A program made the position numbers and the translations under genes. A stretch of 64,000 bases of DNA. Source: an uncultured Lachnospiraceae bacterium. Its GTDB lineage: Bacteria; Bacillota; Clostridia; Lachnospirales; Lachnospiraceae. The notes under the pieces were generated by a model, which had not been told where the DNA came from, did not search any database, and saw only the letters and a program-made list of their open reading frames with translations. Each line of letters starts with the position of its first letter. Position 1 is the first letter of the stretch. Below are positions 34,414 through 42,445 of the stretch, one piece after another. The stretch spans positions 1 through 64,000 of the forward strand of contig CAJULG010000006.1 in the NCBI GenBank assembly GCA_910587045.1, written 5' to 3'.

Positions 34414-35186
34414 TGTTCCTCCTCCGTTACCTGACGATAGATCTCAAAAAAAGCATCCTCCAGATCCTCTGTATGATTCTGTTCCAAAGCTTCCTCCAGG
34501 GTTCCCTGAAATACACAGGAACCGTTGATGATCATGGCCATCCGGTCACAAAGCTTCTGAGCCTCCGGCATAATATGGGTGGATACGATCACCAGCTTCC
34601 CCCGATCCCTTAATATACGCAGATAATCCGTTACTGCCCGGGCGGTTATAATATCCAGACCATTGGTTGGCTCATCGAAGATGACTACATCCGGATCGTG
34701 AACCAGACTCACTGCAATGGATGCCTTCTGCTTCATACCGGTTGACAGTTCTTCAATCCGCTTGTCCTCAAAATCGGTGATACCAAAATACTCAAATAAT
34801 TCTTTTCTCCGGGCTTCTATCTGTTCCTCAGATATCCCGTAGAGTCTGCCGAAAAACCGGAACTGATATTTCGGACTAAAGTGGGCATCCAATTTTACCT
34901 CATTTGTTAAAAATGCAGTGGTACGCCTTACTTCCTCTCCCTGGATCCTTGTATCAAACCCGTTTACGGTAATCTGACCCTCTGTTGGTTCTAACAGAGT
35001 GGACACACAACGAAGCAGAGTCGTCTTGCCTGCACCATTTGGGCCCAGAATGCCAAAGATCTCCCCGGGCCTTGCTGACAGGGAAACATCCTTAACTGCT
35101 ACCTTCATATTGGATTTTGTCTTCTGTTCCTCCATCTGTTTCCGGTTCAGTTTATAAATTTTTGTGACATGCTGAATATCAATCAT
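34410..35186 (-). CDS. ABC ATPase, NatA-like
   Basis: 258 residues. Walker A GPNGAGKT near 50, signature LSTGMKQKASIAVSLVHDPD, Walker B VVIFDEPTNGLD, switch H in IVSTHIM. The first 30 residues contain an insert (MEEQKTKSNMKVAVK). Paired with the permease downstream. Only 27 bases separate the divIC terminator from its start, so no independent promoter is visible and it may depend on read-through from the rqcP-divIC operon. GGAGG precedes the ATG. Confidence 0.88.
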   Translation of the reverse strand: MIDIQHVTKIYKLNRKQMEEQKTKSNMKVAVKDVSLSARPGEIFGILGPNGAGKTTLLRCVSTLLEPTEGQITVNGFDTRIQGEEVRRTTAFLTNEVKLDAHFSPKYQFRFFGRLYGISEEQIEARRKELFEYFGITDFEDKRIEELSTGMKQKASIAVSLVHDPDVVIFDEPTNGLDIITARAVTDYLRILRDRGKLVIVSTHIMPEAQKLCDRMAMIINGSCVFQGTLEEALEQNHTEDLEDAFFEIYRQVTEEEQ

Positions 35187-35213
35187 ACGTAACTTCCTCC
35201 ATATTCATCTAAA

Positions 35214-35242
35214 AAGCCATTGCACAGCTTTTGCAATGGCTT
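35214..35242 (-). terminator. Intrinsic terminator after divIC
   Basis: AAGCCATTGC (35214-35223) pairs with GCAATGGCTT (35233-35242), 9-base loop, followed on the minus strand by TTTAG. It begins one base after the divIC stop. Confidence 0.75.
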
Positions 35243-35548
35243 CTATTCTTCTGCATTTGGCTTAATCGTAGTATCCCCCGGACGGATCAGATTTAACAGA
35301 CGTCTTGCCGTTTCTTCAATAAAAGAATCCGTCTGCTGATAAAGCTCCTGCTGCTGCAGGCGGGTCGTCCGTTCCTCTTCCGTCTTCTTATTATCCTCTA
35401 AAGCCGCAATAGTCTCCGCATTGATCTGGTACTGTTTTTCCAGATAACGGTACCGGGCAAATAAAGCAGCACACAAAACCAGAAGTACAATACATATGAT
35501 AACCATACCTCTGCGGTTTTCTCTTTTTGTTGTATTCCTTCTACTCAT
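35243..35548 (-). CDS. divIC: Septum formation initiator, DivIC/FtsB family
   Basis: 101 residues: a short basic N-terminus, one membrane helix (about 15-32), and a coiled coil (about 35-75; KQYQINAETIAALEDNKKTE) ending in LLNLIRPGDT, the usual FtsL/FtsB-type order. It takes part in the divisome with FtsL and DivIB. It overlaps yabQ by 8 bases, and follows yabP-yabQ, as in Bacillus and Clostridia. Confidence 0.88.
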   Translation of the reverse strand: MSRRNTTKRENRRGMVIICIVLLVLCAALFARYRYLEKQYQINAETIAALEDNKKTEEERTTRLQQQELYQQTDSFIEETARRLLNLIRPGDTTIKPNAEE

Positions 35549-35930
35549 TTTTCCCTTCCTTTACGTGCTTTCTGCCTTCTATTGTACTTCGTTTTGTAAT
35601 TTTTTTCAATATTAGTTTCACTTTATTCGAAATAAACCAGACCAGGCCACAACTGTACGGACTGATCCCCCAGTTATACAGAACAATACCGCAGCCCATA
35701 CCCAGTAAAACAAATGCCCGGACCTGTCCCTGATTATAAGAATACAGCACGGCAACGATCAGACACCCTGCTCCTAAGCAAAATACGATATCTTCTACTG
35801 CGGTCATCCAGGTACTGTGCCGCTTTATCCCCCGGAGGATACGAAAGAAATCATAATAGAACACTACGACCATTCCCCAAAAGGCACTAATGAGAAATGT
35901 CTGTAATTCTTGTACCATTTCAGCAGGCAT
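35541..35930 (-). CDS. yabQ: Spore cortex protein YabQ
   Basis: 129 residues, three to four membrane helices. YDFFRILRGIKRH is the conserved cytoplasmic segment of the family and DIVFCLGAGCLI follows. In B. subtilis YabQ is a membrane protein of the forespore outer membrane needed for cortex formation. It lies 3 bases after yabP. Confidence 0.88.
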   Translation of the reverse strand: MPAEMVQELQTFLISAFWGMVVVFYYDFFRILRGIKRHSTWMTAVEDIVFCLGAGCLIVAVLYSYNQGQVRAFVLLGMGCGIVLYNWGISPYSCGLVWFISNKVKLILKKITKRSTIEGRKHVKEGKNE

Positions 35931-35933
35931 ACA

Positions 35934-36215
35934 TCACCGGAACAGCCTTCCAAATACACCGCCGGCGGAAACCGGCTCCTTGGTATCCGTATACACAAAG
36001 CTGTCAACGGTACCGTCTACCTCAACCTCTCCTTTTTCCAGGGTCAGCTTCGTTACATGAAGGTCTGTGCCTTTGATTGACAGCATTCCCATATCCGTTT
36101 CCAATACGATCTCCGCCTCGTTAAATGCTTTTACATCACGAACCCCGCTTACTGTCCCGACACCACGATTTAACAGATTGATCCTGTGCGGCCTTGCTCC
36201 TATATGTTCATCCAT
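35934..36215 (-). CDS. yabP: Sporulation protein YabP
   Basis: 93 residues from the ATG at 36215 (AGGAGG 8 bases ahead); a start two codons earlier is too close to that site. The family signature is seen in the RINLLNRGVGTVSGVRDVKAF segment and LSIKGTDLHVTKLTLEKGEV. YabP is required for cortex formation with YabQ. It follows rqcP by 95 bases. Confidence 0.9.
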   Translation of the reverse strand: MDEHIGARPHRINLLNRGVGTVSGVRDVKAFNEAEIVLETDMGMLSIKGTDLHVTKLTLEKGEVEVDGTVDSFVYTDTKEPVSAGGVFGRLFR

Positions 36216-36310
36216 TTCCATGCCCTCCTTCCTCTTGCAATATATGAAAGAGAAAGCATGTTTATGCAACTGTTTTCCTTGAAAATACATATAACCGGAG
36301 AAATGAAAGC

Positions 36311-36550
36311 TTATAAATACCGGAACATCTCTTTTGCTTCTTCCTTTTTCACGGTTTCTGTCACCTGCAGCACCTCAACCTTTACAGATTTATTGCCAAA
36401 CTGTATTTCAATGATATCTCCTGCCTTAACATCATACGAAGCCTTGACCACCTTATCATTTACCATGACCCTGCCTGCATCACAGGCCTCGTTTGCAACG
36501 GTTCTCCGCTTGATCAGCCTTGATACCTTCAAATATTTATCTAACCTCAT
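36311..36550 (-). CDS. rqcP: S4-domain RNA-binding protein RqcP
   Basis: 79 residues, almost all an S4 domain: MRLDKYLKVSRLIKRRTVAN and GRVMVNDKVVKASYDVKAGD. RqcP (YlmH/YabO group) works with RqcH in C-terminal alanine tailing of stalled nascent chains in Firmicutes. It sits between hup and yabP, its normal place. Cytoplasmic. Confidence 0.92.
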   Translation of the reverse strand: MRLDKYLKVSRLIKRRTVANEACDAGRVMVNDKVVKASYDVKAGDIIEIQFGNKSVKVEVLQVTETVKKEEAKEMFRYL

Positions 36551-36688
36551 ATCGTAACCTCTTCTTTCTTCATTTCAAATCTTATATCACCAGAAAAAAC
36601 GCGCCTTCAGCTTTCTCCGGTTCCCTTGCAGCGGCAAATAAAAATACAGATATTTCCTCCTGCCCCGTGTCTTCACACAGATAAAAAG

Positions 36689-36714
36689 AAAAGACCACCG
36701 AAGAGTGGTCTTTT
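36689..36714 (-). terminator. Intrinsic terminator of hup
   Basis: AAAAGACCAC (36689-36698) and GTGGTCTTTT (36705-36714), 6-base loop, followed on the minus strand by CTTTTTATC. It lies 28 bases after the hup stop. Confidence 0.9.
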
Positions 36715-36742
36715 CCATGATAATCATTCCGCCAATTGGAAA

Positions 36743-37018
36743 TTATGCATTAACCATATCCTTTAAAGCCTTACCAGCCTTAAACTTAGGTGCCTTAGAA
36801 GCAGGAATCGGCATTGGCTCACCAGTCTTAGGATTTCTACCGTCACGAGCCGGTCTGTCTGCAACTTCAAATGTACCGAAACCAACTAACTGAATCTTTT
36901 CACCCTTCTTTAACTCTTCAGATACAACATCGGTAAAAGCCTTAACTGCCTTCTCTGCATCCTTCTTAGATAATTCTGTCTTCTCAGCTATTGCTGCAAT
37001 TAATTCTGTCTTGTTCAT
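36743..37018 (-). CDS. hup: DNA-binding protein HU
   Basis: 91 residues, the standard HU length. MNKTELIAAIAEKTELSKKD is the dimerisation helix region; GFGTFEVADRPARDGRNPKTGE includes the beta-arm and conserved R-x-G-R-N-P. It compacts DNA without sequence specificity. A consensus promoter and terminator make it a monocistronic, likely highly expressed gene. Confidence 0.96.
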   Translation of the reverse strand: MNKTELIAAIAEKTELSKKDAEKAVKAFTDVVSEELKKGEKIQLVGFGTFEVADRPARDGRNPKTGEPMPIPASKAPKFKAGKALKDMVNA

Positions 37019-37127
37019 CGAAAAATATCCTCCTCTACAATGAAAAAATACTGATCTGCACTTATCTTTTATATTTTAAGTGCCAGCAAATGGTTATCCC
37101 GCTCTCTCGGGACAATGCCTACATACA

Positions 37128-37156
37128 TTTATACAATTTTCCATAACATTTGTCAA
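37128..37156 (-). promoter_or_regulatory. Consensus promoter of hup
   Basis: On the minus strand TTGACA (37156-37151), exactly 17 bases, TATAAA (37133-37128). The leader of about 105 bases carries a small hairpin TCCCG-CTCTCT-CGGGA (37097-37112). Confidence 0.85.
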
Positions 37157-37192
37157 GGAAAATGCATAATTTTCCACAAATTTATTACCTCT

Positions 37193-37741
37193 TTACCCTT
37201 CCATCTGGCTTCCCAGGAAATTCGCTGCTATCACAGCCGCCTTCCGCTCCGCCTCACCAAGGGGTTCTGATTCTGTCCGGCTCAGAATGATCACTGCACC
37301 GATGGCGTCGCCTTCACATAAAATGGTCTGAACGATCTCGCCATAGTATTCCTCATCACTATTCGACAGGATCTTAATATATTTCTTCTCACCCTTCTTC
37401 GCCAGGATTGATTCACGGTCATTGATCGCTTCCTCCAGTTCCTTATGAAGCACCTTTCCAATGAAATCCTTCTTCGGCGCTCCGGCAACTGCAATGATCT
37501 GATCCCGGTCCGATACACAGACAGCATGGCCAATGATCTGTGCTGTAGCATCTACATACTGCTGTGCAAAAGTTCCCAATTCTCCAATGGGAGAATATTT
37601 CTTTAATATAATTTCTCCATCCTTGTCCGTGAAGATTTCCAGCGGATCACCTTCACGAATCCGCAGGGTTCTTCGGATTTCCTTCGGAACCACTACTCTT
37701 CCCAAGTCGTCTATCCTTCTAACGATTCCTGTTGCTTTCAT
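37193..37741 (-). CDS. spoVT: Stage V sporulation protein T (AbrB-type regulator)
   Basis: 182 residues from the ATG at 37741, which has GGAGG 7 bases ahead. The N-terminal swapped-hairpin AbrB DNA-binding domain reads RRIDDLGRVVVPKEIRRTLR and a C-terminal GAF domain spans about 55-180. In B. subtilis SpoVT controls late sigma-G-dependent genes. The downstream spacer to hup is 175 bases with its own promoter. Confidence 0.96.
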   Translation of the reverse strand: MKATGIVRRIDDLGRVVVPKEIRRTLRIREGDPLEIFTDKDGEIILKKYSPIGELGTFAQQYVDATAQIIGHAVCVSDRDQIIAVAGAPKKDFIGKVLHKELEEAINDRESILAKKGEKKYIKILSNSDEEYYGEIVQTILCEGDAIGAVIILSRTESEPLGEAERKAAVIAANFLGSQMEG

Positions 37742-37909
37742 ATCTGTTCCTCCATTTTTACGATAGTTACAAGCCACATTCGTAAGCAATACCCGGCAGT
37801 TACACTGACGGGTATATGGCTTTTATAATCCTATTATCTGTTAAATGAAGGAATCTATGCGTGATTTATGGAAAAAAACGATTCTTCATCCTGAACTTGA
37901 GAATAAACC

Positions 37910-38932
37910 TCAGGCTTTGGTATGATAACCGTCCGGATTGGAAGACTGCCATCTCCAGGTATCCTCACACATAGCCTCAATACCACGCTCAGCCTCCCAT
38001 CCCAGTTCTGCTTTTGCTTTCCCTGCATCACAATAGCAGGTTGCAATATCGCCGGCACGTCTTGGTTTCACCTGATAAGGCAGTTCTTTTCCACATGCTT
38101 TCTCAAATGCATGGAGAACATCCAGTACACTGTACCCGTTTCCGGTTCCCAGATTATAAATATTCACACCGGAACCCGGTGCTAACTTTTTCATGGCCTT
38201 CACATGTCCCTTTGCCAGATCAACGACATGAATATAATCCCGCACACCTGTACCGTCATGAGTCGGATAATCATCTCCGAATACACCCAGACGTTCCAGC
38301 TTTCCCACTGCAACCTGCGCTATATATGGCACCAGATTATTCGGAATCCCCTTCGGATCCTCTCCGATCCTTCCGCTCTCATGAGCACCGATCGGATTAA
38401 AGTAACGCAGCAGAACAATATTCCATTCCGCATCTGCTACATGCAGATCTGTTAATATCTGCTCTAACATCCCCTTCGTCTGTCCATACGGATTGGTGAT
38501 CACACCCTTCGGACATTCCTCTGTGATCGGCACAAATGCAGGATCACCATATACAGTCGCAGAAGAACTGAAGATCAGATTCTTAACGCCATGCTTTCGC
38601 ATTACGTCGCAAAGGATCAGAGTGCCGGTAATGTTATTATGATAGTATTCCAATGGTTTCTGAACCGATTCTCCTACCGCCTTCATACCTGCAAAATGAA
38701 TAACGGAGTCTATGTTCTCCCGTTGAAATATTTCCTCCAATGCTTCACGGTCCAGCAGATCCTTTTGATAAAACCGGATTGTCTTTCCTGTAATTTCCTC
38801 TACCCTTCGGACGGCCTCCTCACTGGAATTATACAGGTTATCCACCACAACCACTTCATAGCCGGCATTCAAAAGTTCCACACAAGTATGACTGCCGATA
38901 TATCCGGCTCCGCCTGTTACTAAAATTGCCAT
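37910..38932 (-). CDS. galE: UDP-glucose 4-epimerase
   Basis: 340 residues from the ATG at 38932 (GGAGGG 7 bases ahead). A SDR-type Rossmann fold: TGGAGYIGSH near residue 7 binds NAD, the SSSATVYG loop supplies the active-site serine/threonine, and the Y-x3-K catalytic pair is in NPYGQTKGMLE. It interconverts UDP-glucose and UDP-galactose for the Leloir pathway and surface polysaccharides. It follows plsY by 52 bases. Confidence 0.95.
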   Translation of the reverse strand: MAILVTGGAGYIGSHTCVELLNAGYEVVVVDNLYNSSEEAVRRVEEITGKTIRFYQKDLLDREALEEIFQRENIDSVIHFAGMKAVGESVQKPLEYYHNNITGTLILCDVMRKHGVKNLIFSSSATVYGDPAFVPITEECPKGVITNPYGQTKGMLEQILTDLHVADAEWNIVLLRYFNPIGAHESGRIGEDPKGIPNNLVPYIAQVAVGKLERLGVFGDDYPTHDGTGVRDYIHVVDLAKGHVKAMKKLAPGSGVNIYNLGTGNGYSVLDVLHAFEKACGKELPYQVKPRRAGDIATCYCDAGKAKAELGWEAERGIEAMCEDTWRWQSSNPDGYHTKA

Positions 38933-38984
38933 ATTCAATCCCTCCGTTCATTCATTTTCAATTACCATCTGTATACTATTTCTG

Positions 38985-39617
38985 TCATTCTGTAGAATGC
39001 TCCTCCTCCGTCCGGTGCAGTACCCTTTTGATCGCCATCCGTACAGACGGCTCCCTGCCCTCCTGCAGGCGCGGAATATTGGCACAATGCTTTACAATAA
39101 CACAGACACAGACGATCTCCAAAATTACCAGACTGATATAACTCTGACTTCTCTGAAAGTAAAAGAAAGGATACAGGATAGCAGTAGAAAAGGATGCTGC
39201 ACATCCCCAGTCAGATATCAGCATGACAGCGATCCCGACTGCTGCCAGAACCAGGAACCCGCGCCAGTCCGTACTCAGGATCACCCCGCCTAACGTCGCC
39301 AGACCCTTTCCTCCGCGGAACCGCAGGTAAAACGGAAAAATATGTCCAAGAATAGCTGCGGAACCCGCTGTAATTCCGGCTATGGCAAAACCCGGAAACA
39401 ATAACTGCGCCAGCTTGACAGCAAGGAACCCCTTCATAAAATCGATCACCATTGTAATGATTCCGCTGGATTTTCCCAAAACCATAAATGCATTGGTCGT
39501 CCCCAGATTCTGCTGCCCGACACTCCGCAGATCAACACCCTTCGTCTTTGCCAGAAAGTAAGAAGGACTAATGCATCCGGATAAATAGCCGAGCAATAAA
39601 CATATCACAAATTCCAT
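38985..39617 (-). CDS. plsY: Glycerol-3-phosphate acyltransferase PlsY
   Basis: 210 residues, about five membrane helices. The three family motifs are seen: GYLSGCISPSYFLAK near the start, RSVGQQNLGTTNAF (phosphate-binding loop), and FRGGKGLATLGG. PlsY transfers acyl groups from acyl phosphate to glycerol-3-phosphate, the first step of phospholipid synthesis. It has its own promoter. Confidence 0.95.
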   Translation of the reverse strand: MEFVICLLLGYLSGCISPSYFLAKTKGVDLRSVGQQNLGTTNAFMVLGKSSGIITMVIDFMKGFLAVKLAQLLFPGFAIAGITAGSAAILGHIFPFYLRFRGGKGLATLGGVILSTDWRGFLVLAAVGIAVMLISDWGCAASFSTAILYPFFYFQRSQSYISLVILEIVCVCVIVKHCANIPRLQEGREPSVRMAIKRVLHRTEEEHSTE

Positions 39618-39689
39618 GGCAGTCTCTCCCTTCTTTGTCTCTTTCGCTTCTCTTCCTCTTAATTGTATTCATTCCTTGTTATGAATATT

Positions 39690-39718
39690 AGTATACTACA
39701 AAATATTGCATATCGGAA
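39690..39718 (-). promoter_or_regulatory. Predicted promoter of plsY
   Basis: On the minus strand TTCCGA (39718-39713), 17 bases, TATACT (39695-39690), about 70 bases before the plsY start. Confidence 0.5.
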
Positions 39719-39730
39719 CCATTTTTTATA

Positions 39731-42445
39731 CTATTCTTTGGAATGAAACCAGAAATACCAGAATGGCTTTTTTCTGGCCAGCACCTGGAAGGTAACCTGC
39801 TGCTCCTGCACTTCAAACACCAGATATTTTCCATCCTCCTTCCATTCCACAGGATTCCAGTTATTTCCATTCAATACATAAATTTCAATTCCCTTCTCTC
39901 CTTCCGGCGGCAGATATCGTACGGTATGACTTTCTGAACCGTCCTCCGGTATCGTCAGTGTCCATGCTTCAATGCAGTTCTTTCCGCCCGCTGTCTCTGT
40001 CTGTCCCTCCCAGGCCTCCAGAGTCAGCACATCTTCCTCTTTGAACGTACCATCTGTCAATGCCAGTGCCATGCTGTCATTCCGGGTTTCACTGGTCTCT
40101 AACGCAGTTACATAACTGGTATAGACTGCATGGATCCGTTCATCAAAACAGATATCTTCAGGATTCCATTCCTCCCATGCGCCATAACAGCCTTCCTTCT
40201 CCGGCACTGCCGGTACTTCTTCCGGCTGAATACCGGATCCGTAATCAACGGTAATACTTCCGACCGTTTCTTCATTTGCTATAAACCGGACGGTACAGGT
40301 CTGAAACAGTTCCGGACTGTCCTCCTGCGCAGTCAGTTCCTGCCAGGTAACCGGTTCCGCTGCTCCGGCATAGCTGATACCATCTATGCCTGCCATGTCT
40401 GTTCCAATAAACAGGTTGCCTTCTGCAATTCCATTTTCTTTCAGTTCTCCTGCAATGGCACCTGCAGATTCAACACTATCTTCGATCCGGACCAGAGTAT
40501 AGGATGTATAGATCTCACTGCCCAGCCCGGCAATACCGCCAACATGATTCCTCCCGGATAACCAGCACTTGACTGAACAGTTTCGGATGATCCCCTCAGA
40601 CACCCCGGCTATACCACCCACATAATCACCTCCGTCACTGGCTGCTCTTCCTGTATTTCTGGATTCCATAACACTCCCCATTGCCATATTGCCGACGATA
40701 CCACCGGTACAATCCTTTCTGCCCTGTATCTCTCCTGCATTCTCGCAATCCCGGATCACGACACGGGTTCTGTACTGAACATTCAGAGAGGCTTCTCCTT
40801 CAATCTGAATATCATCCTCAGGGTCCAGATCATGCTCAATCGCCATGGCTCCGGCAATCCCGCCTACATTTAAATCTCCTTCCACCATTCCCTGATTACT
40901 GCTTCCTGCCACTTTTCCTTCTATGGCATCCGGGTCATCCTCATCCGATACATCTTCAATCACATCTGTATCCGTCTGCTCTGTTCCATAGGTCAGCGTA
41001 TCCAGAATCCCAAATATCTGATCTGATATATTCTGGATATCCTGATTTACTGCTGTACCATCCTCTGCCAGCAGCCTTCCCATCCGTGCCAGCACATCTG
41101 CAATCTGCTTCATGGAGTTGCTGAAGTCGGTTCTTGCTGCCTGAAACTGTGCATTCTCTCCGGATGGCTTAAGCTGATCCAGTTCATCCTGAATCTTATC
41201 CGGATCAATATTGCCCTCTTCATCCTGAAACCTGTCGGAACTGATATTACCAGCCTCATCCTTATCCTCCTGCTCTGCCTTATAGGCATTCAGCATGGCT
41301 TCTGCCGATTGAGATGCGGAAGTCACATATGGAGACAGATTCTCCAGTTCCTTTCCCAAAGCAGTTGTTGTACCATTCATATCTGCCAGGGTCTTATCAA
41401 TCGAACTCCGCAGTGTCTGAAGCTGGGGCTGAAGCTTCTGCAGAGTCGTCTGACTATATTCCAGCACCATGTTCGGTTCCATCTGGCCAACAATTCCGCC
41501 AACCTCTTTCCTGCCATATATATAGCCTTCATTTACACATGCATAGATATAGCCTGACTGCCGGCCAGCGATCCCGCCAATATTATATCCGATATGCTGA
41601 TAACCGATCAGACCTTTGTTCGTACAGTTCTGGATCACGCCGGAAGAAATTCCGGCAATCCCGCCCACATCTGTAATATCTGTCACCGTTTCATTACTGG
41701 TAATATCTTCTATAGTAAGGGAAGACAGATCTATCGTTTCCTCTTCAATTACTGCATTGACATAGTTCTCATTCCGGCACCGGGTGATCACGCCCCGATT
41801 CTCTCCGGCGATTCCGCCAGCGCCATGATTCCCGTATATCACACCGGCAGTCGTACACTGAACGATCTGGCCGCTTCCCTGATTCCGGCCGGCGATTCCG
41901 CCGATATAATTCTTCCCGTAAACACTGCCCTGAAATGCACAGTTCTCAATCCTTCCCGCATTGCTTCCGGCAATTCCGCCTACACTGCTCCGGCTGCCCT
42001 CCGGCTTTACCTGTCCGTTCACCTTAAGATCCAAAACGCTTCCGGATTCCTGTATATAACGGAATAATCCGGTATAGGAACCTTCGCTCTTAATATTCAG
42101 GCCGCTGATCGTATGGCCCTGCCCATAAAAGCTGCCGCCAAAAGAAGGAATCATGGAAAAATCATCATCCAACTGAATATCTGCATCCAGATATACCGCT
42201 TTATCCCGGGACCAGCTATCCAGTGTACATTGATCTGCAAAGGTTCTCAACTCTTCCGGTGTCGTAATATGAATCTCTTCCTGACTCCGGGATTCCTGTG
42301 CTTCGGTTTCTTCCCCTGTATCCGCCGGTATGCCATAAGCAGCAGGAATCCCGGAAACGAAGATGCATCCTGTAAGAAAAAGGCTTACTGCCTGTACCAG
42401 ACAGTTCTTTTTGCTATTTTTTTTATGATCTGTTCTATTCTTCAT
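39731..42445 (-). CDS. Large exported GLUG-repeat surface protein
   Basis: 904 residues. A basic start and hydrophobic segment (about 14-38) form a signal peptide or anchor (cleavage near AAYG). GLUG-type repeats with G-G-I-A-G cores recur (about 150-335 and again at about 560-690), separated by a region with coiled-coil and acidic stretches (about 340-545). The end is a beta-rich domain without a sortase motif. GLUG repeats are found in adhesion-type surface proteins. Its start overlaps the MMPL gene end by 11 bases, so the two are coupled. No terminator is obvious. Confidence 0.82.
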   Translation of the reverse strand: MKNRTDHKKNSKKNCLVQAVSLFLTGCIFVSGIPAAYGIPADTGEETEAQESRSQEEIHITTPEELRTFADQCTLDSWSRDKAVYLDADIQLDDDFSMIPSFGGSFYGQGHTISGLNIKSEGSYTGLFRYIQESGSVLDLKVNGQVKPEGSRSSVGGIAGSNAGRIENCAFQGSVYGKNYIGGIAGRNQGSGQIVQCTTAGVIYGNHGAGGIAGENRGVITRCRNENYVNAVIEEETIDLSSLTIEDITSNETVTDITDVGGIAGISSGVIQNCTNKGLIGYQHIGYNIGGIAGRQSGYIYACVNEGYIYGRKEVGGIVGQMEPNMVLEYSQTTLQKLQPQLQTLRSSIDKTLADMNGTTTALGKELENLSPYVTSASQSAEAMLNAYKAEQEDKDEAGNISSDRFQDEEGNIDPDKIQDELDQLKPSGENAQFQAARTDFSNSMKQIADVLARMGRLLAEDGTAVNQDIQNISDQIFGILDTLTYGTEQTDTDVIEDVSDEDDPDAIEGKVAGSSNQGMVEGDLNVGGIAGAMAIEHDLDPEDDIQIEGEASLNVQYRTRVVIRDCENAGEIQGRKDCTGGIVGNMAMGSVMESRNTGRAASDGGDYVGGIAGVSEGIIRNCSVKCWLSGRNHVGGIAGLGSEIYTSYTLVRIEDSVESAGAIAGELKENGIAEGNLFIGTDMAGIDGISYAGAAEPVTWQELTAQEDSPELFQTCTVRFIANEETVGSITVDYGSGIQPEEVPAVPEKEGCYGAWEEWNPEDICFDERIHAVYTSYVTALETSETRNDSMALALTDGTFKEEDVLTLEAWEGQTETAGGKNCIEAWTLTIPEDGSESHTVRYLPPEGEKGIEIYVLNGNNWNPVEWKEDGKYLVFEVQEQQVTFQVLARKKPFWYFWFHSKE

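Noticed and set aside
37788..37814. ATACCCG...CGGGTAT hairpin before spoVT as a terminator of galE
   Set aside because: The stem is 7 bp, the loop 13 bases, and there is no U-tract; not enough for a call.
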